Source: Dokdonella sp. (GTDB taxonomy: Bacteria; Pseudomonadota; Gammaproteobacteria; Xanthomonadales; Rhodanobacteraceae). From it: a stretch of 64,000 bases of DNA. This document shows positions 44,363 through 53,792 of the stretch, in pieces. Numbering within the stretch: position 1 is the stretch's first letter; every line of letters starts with the position of its first letter. Position numbers and translations under genes: made by a program. Under the pieces are notes generated by a model. It made no database searches and had not been told where the DNA came from. It was given only the letters and a program-made list of their open reading frames with translations. Where the stretch lies: the NCBI RefSeq assembly GCF_019634815.1, contig NZ_JAHCAP010000018.1, positions 1 through 64,000 of the forward strand, written 5' to 3'.

Positions 44363-44593
44363 TCACGCGCGAGCGAGGAAGGCGATCACTTCCACCGCAT
44401 CGAACGGCCAGTCGAGCTCGCGGCCGCCGTCATCGTCACGCAAGACCGGCACGCGGGTGCCGTAGCGCTCTTCGAGCACACCGTCCTCATCGATCCAGAC
44501 CGTCTCGAATTCGGGTGCACGCGCCGCCGCGAGCACCGCCAGTGATTGGTCGCACAACGGACAATCGTCACGCTGGAACAGGATCAGTCTCAT
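44363..44593 (-). CDS. Glutaredoxin-like DUF836 protein
   Basis: 76-residue thioredoxin-fold protein: LILFQRDDCPLCDQSL with a C-P-L-C motif, then ETVWIDEDGVLEERYGTRVPVL (cis-Pro) and ELDWPFDAVEVIAFL. The DUF836 family is related to glutaredoxins and expected to be a cytosolic thiol oxidoreductase. It diverges from sdaA over 62 bases and converges on the delta-60 protein gene. Confidence 0.92.
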   Translation of the reverse strand: MRLILFQRDDCPLCDQSLAVLAAARAPEFETVWIDEDGVLEERYGTRVPVLRDDDGGRELDWPFDAVEVIAFLARA

Positions 44594-44655
44594 CGCTGCG
44601 GTTTGCGGTCACGGGTGCGTAGAATAGCCGCTCCTCCACCACGGGTCCGCCGGGC

Positions 44656-46038
<1,383 letters not shown>

Positions 46039-46158
46039 AGCACGTCAGGAACAGCATGCTCTGACGCACCTGCTCGCAAGGGGATGCGACGCCTTGCACA
46101 CGCGTGCAGCGCCGGATCGCGCGTTGGCTCGTTCGCGGCAGCCGCAAGATGAAAAAAA

Positions 46159-46182
46159 GGGGCCGGTCTTGCGACCGGCCCC
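46159..46182 (-). terminator. Intrinsic terminator of the subtilisin-like protease gene
   Basis: Perfect 10-base stem GGGGCCGGTC / GACCGGCCCC with a 4-base loop, followed on the minus strand by seven T (A-run 46152-46158). It is 54 bases past the protease stop. Its base GAAAAAAAGGGGCCG is the same as in the terminator at 11311-11335. Confidence 0.88.
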
Positions 46183-46236
46183 TCGAGGTAATTGGCTGCA
46201 GTGCAAGGCGCGCCGCAGCTCAGAATCCGTCACGCA

Positions 46237-49200
46237 TTACTGCGAAACCGGGCCCAGCGTGTCGCCGCCCAGCACGATCGGGCGACCGTTGGCGGTCGTG
46301 CCGACCGCACGGATCAGCCAGTTCTTGGTCCAAGCGGCGTTGTAGTTGGTGTTGAGATCAAGATCGATCGCGGGGTCGCTCAGACTCGGCGCAGTCGAGC
46401 CATCGCCGACGGCATTGCCCATGTACGAACGGTTCTGGAACGGACCCGCATCCCAGGTCGACGGACGGCCACCGGTATTGGTCGCGAACGGATTGGACAG
46501 TGCGATCAGCACTTCCGGACCGTTGACCACCACCGGCGTCGTCAGCGTGATGTCGACGAAGGAATTGGCCGGAGTGCCGATCGTGTAGATCGTCGGCGTA
46601 CCCACTGCAGTCGCGCCATTGATCGGGTTGGTGTCGTTGTCGTCGTAGATGAAGACGCTGATCTTGTCGCCGGAAGCATTCCAACCGGCAGGGTCGCCGA
46701 AGATCGTCTGCACCTTGGTGATCGTGATCGGGAAGTCGGCCGAATTGGGCGTGAAGCGATTGAGCCAGAACAGACCCGGGGCGCAAGTCGCCCAATCGGC
46801 GCAACCCAAGCCACCGAAGCTCGTCACCAGCTGGTCGACCTTGAAGGTGCAGGTGTGGCTGGCACAAACCACCGTACCCGGAGGCGGTGGCGCTGTGCCA
46901 CGCACGGCCGCGGACAAGTGCTGAACCGGCGACAGGCCCGAGCTCTCGGTGAGGTCGATGCGGCCATAGGAGTGTGTCGTAGTCGGTGCGCCGGTCGCGG
47001 TTGCGGTGATCGTGACCGAAGCGCTGAAACCGGGCTTGACCGTGATCGAGGCCGGGCTGAAGCTCAGGGTGTAACCCGCCGGATTGACCGCGCTGAAGGT
47101 CCAGGTGCCTTGGGCATTGAGACGGTTCTTGAAGGTACGCGTCCAGGTGCAGCTCGAACCGCAGGCACTGTCGCGCACCGACGGCAGGTTGAGTTGCTTC
47201 TGGTTGATTGAACCGCCCGAGGGATTGGCAGCGACGAAGCGATCCACCGTCTCATCCATCGTGAGGCCGGCGAGCGCCGCCTTGGTCAGATCGACGCGAC
47301 CGTTGCCGACGTCGTCGACCGTCCACGGCGTGACGCCATCCTGCTCCAGACCATCGAGCTTGGCGGTGGTCATCAGCGCCGACTTCACTTCCATCGGCGA
47401 CCACGACGGATGCACGGCACGCACCAGCGCGCCGGCGCCGGCAAGATGCGGCGAGGACATCGAAGTACCGCTCATCAGGCCATAGCTGCCATCGGCGGCC
47501 GATTCGGCGGCGAAGATGTTGACGCCGGGGCCGGTGATGTCGGGCTTGGTGAGGTTGTCGTAAGGCGCCTGAGTCGGGCCGCGGAAGCTGAAGCCCGCAA
47601 GCACGTCGCCAGTCTGCGGGCCGATCGCCGCACGCTGGTAGTCGGCGGTGCCGAAGCTCGCCGACTCGAAGCCATTGGCAAAGATCACGTCGGCATTGGG
47701 CGCCGGCGGCTCGTTGGCATTGACCAGGGCGATCAGGGGATCACCGATGGCCTGCGTGATGCTGAAGGACGCCGCATCGACGGGCGAACCCGTGGTGTCC
47801 ATGTTGATCGTGCCGGCCTGGTTGTTGGCGACGACGACGAAACGCGCACCGGCGTTGTAGGCGTTGGTGATTTTTTCGGTAAAGCTGCAACTGCCGCGGC
47901 GGACGATCGCGACTTCGCTGGCGCCAAAGGTGCCGGCCGGGATGCCACCGGAAGAGGTGCAGGCTTCGATGTTGGCCGCATAGGTGCGCATCGGATGGCC
48001 GACGAAGTTGCTGGTGTCAGCCGGCATGAGCGTCGTGCTGCCCGGATTGAGCGGAATACCGATCAGCAGCGGATTGACGGGCGTCGGCCCGGTGACCGTG
48101 AGCTGCGGCGAGATCAGCTGATCCTGGGTCGAGGCCGCGACCGTGAGCTGCCAGGGGCCGTTGTTGGCGACCAGTCCAGTCGGGTTGGTGCAGGTCGAGC
48201 GCGTATTGCCGGCCGAGGCCGCGATGAAGATGTCGCTGGCTTCCATGTCGAGGAAGGCGAGATTGCTCCAGGGATTGCCGCCGCCGCAGGTCGGGCCGAT
48301 CGAGTAGTTGACGACGTCGACCTGGTCGATGATCGAATTGGCAAACGCGGCTTCGAGGTAATCGCCGTAGAGTGCGCCATCGGTGTGATCGGCGACACGA
48401 TAGGAATAGACCTTGGCGCAGGGCGCAACGCCCGACATCGTCACGCCATCGGGAAGCAGCGGTGCAGGCGTCACGGTGTTGTCGATGGTGTTGCCCGCGG
48501 CGGTGCTGCCGGTGTGCACACCGTGGCTGCTGGTGTCGGCATTGCCATCGGGACCGTCGCAGACGCCATCGGTGTCGGACGTGCAATCGCGATTGAACAG
48601 CTTGGGATTGCTGTCGCTGAAACCGCAGGCCGGGTCATTGGCGAACGACGGGTGGGCGGAATTGGTACCGGTATCGATGATGCCGACCTTGACGCCCTGA
48701 CCGAGCGTGGCCGAGGAATAAGTCGGAACGGCCGAGCCGTCCCAGATCTTGTCGGCGCCGATGAACTTGGGACCACGGAAGGTATCGGCGTGCTGCACGC
48801 CCACGGGCGTGACCGAAGCAACACCCGGCACGGCAGCAATGCGCGCGACTTCGGCAGGCGAAAGCGCGGCCGATACCGCGTTGCGCGTGATGTCGAAGGT
48901 GAAGCGGATGTCGAGCGGGCGACCGATCGCATTCTCGACCGCGGTCAGGTGCTGCGCACGCTGCTGCGCGAGGTAGCTGCGGTAGGCGCGCGACGCCGAT
49001 GAGTTGATTTCGAACTTGCGCGAGCTGTTTGCCGACACGCCGTCGATGTGCGCGGCGGTACGTGCAAGGCCGGCAACGCCTCCGTCATAACGGGCAAGGC
49101 CCTGTTCGACGAAAGTGATGAAATAGCGACCGGACGGATTTTCCGCATCCACCACCTGCACCGGCGCGCTGGCCGTGAGTGAGGCGCTGTTTGCAGCATG

Positions 49201-49275
49201 GATGTCCGACATCCCTGCACCCGCCAAGGCGACGCCGATGGCCGAGGCCAGGATCGTAATGTGAACCGACTTCAT
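46237..49275 (-). CDS. Secreted subtilisin-like (S8) protease with PA insert
   Basis: 1012-residue exported serine protease. It has a signal peptide, an I9-type propeptide (GRYFITFVEQGLARYDGG; LSPAEVARIAAVPGVASVTP) and an S8 domain with D201 (IIDTGTNSAHPSF), H251 (SSHGVHTGS) and S605 (SGTSMSSPHLAG). Between His and Ser lies a PA domain (VAIVRRGSCSFTEKITNAYNAGARFVVV), followed by an embedded NADVIFANGFES. After the catalytic domain come a fibronectin-type segment and a C-terminal beta domain with two disulfide-type Cys pairs. Likely an extracellular protease. Start 49275 has GAGGT upstream and opens a clear signal peptide. Single gene with its own terminator. Confidence 0.92.
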   Translation of the reverse strand: MKSVHITILASAIGVALAGAGMSDIHAANSASLTASAPVQVVDAENPSGRYFITFVEQGLARYDGGVAGLARTAAHIDGVSANSSRKFEINSSASRAYRSYLAQQRAQHLTAVENAIGRPLDIRFTFDITRNAVSAALSPAEVARIAAVPGVASVTPVGVQHADTFRGPKFIGADKIWDGSAVPTYSSATLGQGVKVGIIDTGTNSAHPSFANDPACGFSDSNPKLFNRDCTSDTDGVCDGPDGNADTSSHGVHTGSTAAGNTIDNTVTPAPLLPDGVTMSGVAPCAKVYSYRVADHTDGALYGDYLEAAFANSIIDQVDVVNYSIGPTCGGGNPWSNLAFLDMEASDIFIAASAGNTRSTCTNPTGLVANNGPWQLTVAASTQDQLISPQLTVTGPTPVNPLLIGIPLNPGSTTLMPADTSNFVGHPMRTYAANIEACTSSGGIPAGTFGASEVAIVRRGSCSFTEKITNAYNAGARFVVVANNQAGTINMDTTGSPVDAASFSITQAIGDPLIALVNANEPPAPNADVIFANGFESASFGTADYQRAAIGPQTGDVLAGFSFRGPTQAPYDNLTKPDITGPGVNIFAAESAADGSYGLMSGTSMSSPHLAGAGALVRAVHPSWSPMEVKSALMTTAKLDGLEQDGVTPWTVDDVGNGRVDLTKAALAGLTMDETVDRFVAANPSGGSINQKQLNLPSVRDSACGSSCTWTRTFKNRLNAQGTWTFSAVNPAGYTLSFSPASITVKPGFSASVTITATATGAPTTTHSYGRIDLTESSGLSPVQHLSAAVRGTAPPPPGTVVCASHTCTFKVDQLVTSFGGLGCADWATCAPGLFWLNRFTPNSADFPITITKVQTIFGDPAGWNASGDKISVFIYDDNDTNPINGATAVGTPTIYTIGTPANSFVDITLTTPVVVNGPEVLIALSNPFATNTGGRPSTWDAGPFQNRSYMGNAVGDGSTAPSLSDPAIDLDLNTNYNAAWTKNWLIRAVGTTANGRPIVLGGDTLGPVSQ

Positions 49276-49494
49276 GAACGTACCTCGAAACTGAAAGCGC
49301 CCTGCAAAGCCGCAGAGCTGGCTGCATGAGTCGACGTCTCGACCCATGTCTCAACCGGGCGGGCTCACCGCCGAACTGTCGATCCCGTGCGCCCCTGTGC
49401 GCGGGTGAACTGGCTGAGCCCCAAGGGCGCCAGCATGCATCACGGTCCGTGTGCGGTACGACGCCGACCTTGATACCACGGCCTTCCAAGTCAT

Positions 49495-51144
49495 TCAATC
49501 CGTTCGCCGGCGAACGGAACGATCTTCAGCCGCATCAGCGGCCTGGGTATTTGCAAAGCTTTGGATGTTGCGGTGCAGCGTTTCGAGCAGATCGCCATAG
49601 CGATGGGCGACCGCGAGATCGCGGCGCAGGGGCTGGCGAACCTGACTGGCGCTCGAGGTGCGCACCGCGCGCGCATTGTCGTGGAAGGCCAGGCACGCCG
49701 GGTCGAAGCCCAGACCGCAGGCCGCAAGCAGGTCGCGAATGCGCAGCTCGGGATCGGCCAGCAAGGCCTCGTGGTCGAACCGAAGAATCTTCGCAGGCCA
49801 TTGCCGCGTCCATGCCGACATGGCGCGCTCGCAATCGCGCCAGAACGCCAGCAACTCGTCGAAATCGAAACTGAAGAACTGCGCCTGCCCGAAATTGTGC
49901 TTGTAACAGCTCCACAGCATTTCCAGCGGATCGCGCCGGCAATGCACGATCGTTGCCGCCGGCAGCATGCGTCGGATCGCGCCCACGCATTGCCAGTTGG
50001 TCAGGGTCTTGTTGGTGAAACCGGGGCGCTGATCGCGCCAGCTTGCGCAGCGTGCGAGGAAATCCTCGCCCAATCGCGCCCAGTCTGCCGCGCTCGCATC
50101 ATCCACCCAGGCCGGGAATGGCTTGCCGCGCCGCTGCGACTCCGCATGCAGCACCTGCACCACCTCGTTGCGTTCGCCGCCGCCCTGCACGGATGGATGG
50201 CAGGACACGATCTGTTCGGCCAGGGTCGAACCCGAACGCGGCATGCCCACGAAGAAGATCACGCCCTTGCCGCGCGAGACCGATTCATCGACTGCAGGCA
50301 GGCGCCCGAATGCGTCGAGGATGCGGTCGATCAGCGCGCTGACCGCAGGAGCATCCCAGCGCAGGCTGCGTCGCTTGGCGGTATTGGCGGCCACGAACAG
50401 CCGGTATGCCTGCGCGTAGCGACCTGCGCTCTCGAGAAAGCTGGCGAGCGCGAACTGAAAATCGGCTTGTCTCGCCTCTGGCACATGGCCCGAGGTCTGC
50501 AAGGCAAGCAAGGCCTCGAGCTCATCGGCACTTGGGCGGAAGGTCTTGAGATTGGACAGGCCGACCCAGGCCGACACGGATTCGGGATCGTGCTCGAGCA
50601 CGAAGCGCAATTCCCGCTCGGCCTCGTCGAGCCTGCCGAGCATCTTGAGCGCTTCGGCATGCTGCACGCGCGCCGCCGCATGTCCGGGCTGCAGGGCCAG
50701 CACGCGCGCGAAGGCCGCACAGGCCCCGGCGGTGTCTTCGAGCGCATCGCAGGCGTGGCCGAGGTTGTACCAGCCGTCGACGAGCAAAGGATCGAGCAGG
50801 ACCGCGCGCGCGAACATCGCACGGGCTGCGGGCAGGTCGCCGCTTTGCGCAAGCGCCGCACCGAGCTGGCAGGTGATCAGCGCATCCTCGGGCCAGCTGG
50901 CAGCGGCCGCGCGCAAGCTCGCCAGGGCATCGGCCCCCTGCCCCTGGCTCAGCAGCGCCAAGCCACGCAGGCGCAACAGTTCCGGATGCGTGGCCGCAGG
51001 TGCAGATCCCCGCGCCAGCGCGGCGAGCGCCGCAGCCCCCGCGCCATGCCCAAGTTCCGCGATCGCCGCGCGCGCGCAGGCGATGTCCGCGGCCGAGAGG
51101 CCATCAAGACGATCGGGCTGCAGGGGGCGCTGCGAGAGACTCAT
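49495..51144 (-). CDS. TPR-repeat sulfotransferase
   Basis: 549-residue protein. The N-terminal half has about six TPR-like repeats (DALITCQLGAALAQSGDLPAA; VDGWYNLGHACDALEDTAGA; AARVQHAEALKMLGRLDEA). The C-terminal half is a PAPS-dependent sulfotransferase: 5'-phosphosulfate loop FFVGMPRSGSTLAEQI, 3'-phosphate segment IVHCRRDPLEMLWSCY. Acceptor unknown; related TPR-sulfotransferases are common in marine and soil proteobacteria and some modify proteins. It follows the DinG-family helicase by 67 bases. ATG 51144 has only a weak ribosome site. Confidence 0.9.
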   Translation of the reverse strand: MSLSQRPLQPDRLDGLSAADIACARAAIAELGHGAGAAALAALARGSAPAATHPELLRLRGLALLSQGQGADALASLRAAAASWPEDALITCQLGAALAQSGDLPAARAMFARAVLLDPLLVDGWYNLGHACDALEDTAGACAAFARVLALQPGHAAARVQHAEALKMLGRLDEAERELRFVLEHDPESVSAWVGLSNLKTFRPSADELEALLALQTSGHVPEARQADFQFALASFLESAGRYAQAYRLFVAANTAKRRSLRWDAPAVSALIDRILDAFGRLPAVDESVSRGKGVIFFVGMPRSGSTLAEQIVSCHPSVQGGGERNEVVQVLHAESQRRGKPFPAWVDDASAADWARLGEDFLARCASWRDQRPGFTNKTLTNWQCVGAIRRMLPAATIVHCRRDPLEMLWSCYKHNFGQAQFFSFDFDELLAFWRDCERAMSAWTRQWPAKILRFDHEALLADPELRIRDLLAACGLGFDPACLAFHDNARAVRTSSASQVRQPLRRDLAVAHRYGDLLETLHRNIQSFANTQAADAAEDRSVRRRTD

Positions 51145-51211
51145 GGGCCTGGCGTCAATTGCGGAACGCGATCCGCGAGGGTAATGCCATGTTGATCGAA
51201 CGGCGCATTGG

Positions 51212-53170
51212 TCATCGCGCCGGAGACATTTCGGCAGACCGGTCTTGCGGTTCAACCGGGGGTGGCGCGGCAAGGAAAGCTTCGACGGCAGCCAATTCCC
51301 GCGTGCGCGACATTGCCGGCAGGCTGGCGAGGAAGATGCGCCCATAGCCGCGCGTGCTCAGCCTCGGATCGCACACCACCAGCACGCCGCGGTCATGCAC
51401 ATCGCGGATCAAGCGGCCAGCGCCCTGGCGCAAGGCGATCACCGCATTGGGCACCTGCCAGTCGTTGAACGGGTTGGCACCCGCCTCGCGCAGGGCATCC
51501 AGGCGCGCAACCAGCACCGGATCATCGGGCGCGGCAAACGGCAGCTTGTCGATCACGACGACGCTGAGCGCATCGCCGGCGACGTCGACGCCTTCCCAGA
51601 AACTGGCCGCACCAAGCAACACGCCATTGCCCGAGGCGCGAAATCCATCGAGCAGCAGATTGCGCGGCGCACTGCCCTGCACGAACAACGGAAACGCCAC
51701 CCGCGACGACAGCAATTCGGCCGCGCGACGCAGCGCGCGATGCGAGGTGAACAGCAGGAAGGCGCGGCCCTGCGAGGCTTCGAGCACCGGCACGACTGCA
51801 TCGAGCAGGCACTCGACGGCGGTGGGCGCCGAGGGATCGGGCAGCTCCGGCGGCAGGTAGAGCAGCGCCTGCCGTGCATAGTCGAACGGACTTTGCACGC
51901 ACAGCTCGACCGGATCGAACAGGCCGACCTGGCGATTGAAATGATCGAAGCGTCCCGCGATCGCCAGCGTTGCCGAGGTGAAAATCCACGCGGCCTGACT
52001 CTGCGCGCGCAATTCGCGCAGCGGCTGGGCGATGTCGAGCGGGGTGGCATGCAAGGCAAAGCCATGTGGCGTGAGCTCGTACCAATGCACCGCATCGCGC
52101 GCGGCGCTGTCGGTGAGGTGGTTGAGACGCGCCGCCTGTTCGAGCACGCGCTCGCGCACGCTGTCGAGCCCGCGGCTGCGCGCGGCCTGCTTGTCGAGCG
52201 CTTCGGCGAGATCGGCCAGCGACTTGACCAGTTCATGCAACTCGCGCTCGACCTCGGCATCCCGCTCGATCTGCGTGAACGCGCCCCGGGGCGGAAAGCG
52301 GTCGAGCGCGAGGCGCAGCCGCTTGAGCGTGGCTTCGAGCGCATCGAGCACGTCGCGCAACATCGCCAGCGCGCCGCTCACGCCGGCGCACTCGCCGCGA
52401 GCATCGCTGGCCAACTCGCCCAGCTGACGCGCCGACAGGCTCACCGAGAAGAACTGCCCCGCGAGCTCGGGAATCTGGTGTGCCTCATCGAGGATGAAGG
52501 CATGCGCGCCGGGCAGGATTTCGCCGAAGCCTTCCTGCTTGATCGCCAGATCGGCAAACAGCAGATGGTGATTGACGATGACCAGGTCCGCTTCCTGCGC
52601 CGCACGGCGCGCTTTGACCACGAAGCAGTCGTTGTACAGCGGGCATTCCGCGCCGAGGCAGTTTTCCGCGGTCGAGGTCACGCGCGGCCACAACGGCGAG
52701 TCTTCGGCGACTTCGGCCAGTTCGGCACGATCGCCGCTGGCGGTACGCTTGGACCAGGCATGGATGGCTGCGAGTCTTGCCGCCTCCTCGCGGGTGGCGA
52801 AGCGGCCTTCCTTGTGCGCCTGTTCGAGGCGGTGCAGGCACAGGTAATTGGCACGCCCCTTGAGCAGGGCCGCCGACAGCCGAGCGCCCAGCACGCTGCG
52901 CACGCGCGGCAGGTCACGGTGAAACAATTGATCTTGCAGGGTCTTGGTGCCGGTGGAAACGATCACGCGTTTGCCCGACATCAGCGCCGGCACCAGATAG
53001 GCGAAGGTCTTGCCGGTCCCCGTGCCGGCCTCGGCGACCAGCATCTGGCGCTCGGCAATCGCCTTTTCGACCGCTGCCGCCATCGCCTGTTGCGCGGCGC
53101 GTGGCGCGAAGCCGGGCACCTCGCGCGAAAACGGCCCGTCGGCACCGAGCAATTCGGCCGCGCTCAACAT
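51212..53170 (-). CDS. DinG/YoaA-family ATP-dependent DNA helicase
   Basis: 652-residue superfamily 2 iron-sulfur helicase. Walker A is AEAGTGTGKT, motif II LDEAHQ; the [4Fe-4S] cysteines lie in ANYLCLH and ENCLGAECPLYNDC; C-terminal motifs are GAASFWEGVDV and RQGAGRLIRD. Length fits YoaA better than DinG. YoaA helps with DNA damage tolerance and pairs with the polymerase chi subunit in E. coli. ATG 53170 places Walker A near residue 45, as expected; the longer open frame upstream overlaps the lipoprotein gene and is rejected. Confidence 0.93.
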   Translation of the reverse strand: MLSAAELLGADGPFSREVPGFAPRAAQQAMAAAVEKAIAERQMLVAEAGTGTGKTFAYLVPALMSGKRVIVSTGTKTLQDQLFHRDLPRVRSVLGARLSAALLKGRANYLCLHRLEQAHKEGRFATREEAARLAAIHAWSKRTASGDRAELAEVAEDSPLWPRVTSTAENCLGAECPLYNDCFVVKARRAAQEADLVIVNHHLLFADLAIKQEGFGEILPGAHAFILDEAHQIPELAGQFFSVSLSARQLGELASDARGECAGVSGALAMLRDVLDALEATLKRLRLALDRFPPRGAFTQIERDAEVERELHELVKSLADLAEALDKQAARSRGLDSVRERVLEQAARLNHLTDSAARDAVHWYELTPHGFALHATPLDIAQPLRELRAQSQAAWIFTSATLAIAGRFDHFNRQVGLFDPVELCVQSPFDYARQALLYLPPELPDPSAPTAVECLLDAVVPVLEASQGRAFLLFTSHRALRRAAELLSSRVAFPLFVQGSAPRNLLLDGFRASGNGVLLGAASFWEGVDVAGDALSVVVIDKLPFAAPDDPVLVARLDALREAGANPFNDWQVPNAVIALRQGAGRLIRDVHDRGVLVVCDPRLSTRGYGRIFLASLPAMSRTRELAAVEAFLAAPPPVEPQDRSAEMSPAR

Positions 53171-53219
53171 CGCATCATCCTGCTGCACGGGAGATCCTGT
53201 ACGCCGCAGCGCATCGAGG

Positions 53220-53738
53220 CTACATGCGCACCGGCGCGGCCACGCGGCATTCCTTGAGCCGCAGGCCGGCCTGCTGCGCGGTGGCGGCATCGCCCATGCC
53301 GGTGCGCGCCTGCGCCACGGTCTGCCAATTGCGCGCGCACAGGCTGCCCACGCGCGGGCCGAGCTTGAAGCTTTGCAGCGCATTCTTCTCTGCCGCGACG
53401 AAATCGCCAAGGGCAATGTCGATTTCGGCACGCGACTGCAGCAGGTCGGGCGCATCGGGTGCGAGCTTGAGCGCCTTCTCGAGCAGCAGCGCCGCGCCCG
53501 CGTAGTCGTTGCGTGCTTCGGCCTCACGCGACTGCTGCGCATAGCCATCGATCGCCGCATCGCGCAGTGGCTGTACTTGCACGGCCGAGTCCATGTCGCG
53601 GCCGGCATCGCGGATCGCACGCAGCGCGGCCGTGCGATCGAGCGTCGGCGCCTGCTCCGGCGGCGGCGCGCCGGTATGCGCGCAGGCAGACAACAAGGCG
53701 GTGAGTCCGAAGGCAACGAGTAGACGTGCGAGCTTCAC
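53220..53738 (-). CDS. TPR-like outer-membrane lipoprotein
   Basis: 172-residue lipoprotein. GTG 53738 gives a normal lipoprotein signal (KLARLLVAFGLTALLSAC) with the acylated Cys at about residue 20. Two or three TPR-like helices follow (ARNDYAGAALLLEKALKLAPDAP; ALGDFVAAEKNALQSFKLGP). No catalytic motif. It follows mrcB by 54 bases on the same strand, so it may assist PBP1b, in the way LpoB activates it in enterobacteria, though it shows no LpoB similarity. An in-frame ATG at 53777 would add 13 charged residues. Confidence 0.7.
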   Translation of the reverse strand: MKLARLLVAFGLTALLSACAHTGAPPPEQAPTLDRTAALRAIRDAGRDMDSAVQVQPLRDAAIDGYAQQSREAEARNDYAGAALLLEKALKLAPDAPDLLQSRAEIDIALGDFVAAEKNALQSFKLGPRVGSLCARNWQTVAQARTGMGDAATAQQAGLRLKECRVAAPVRM

Positions 53739-53792
53739 GGCGACGATCCGATCAAGAGAGCGACAGCGAACGCGCATTGTCGCATGCCCGCC

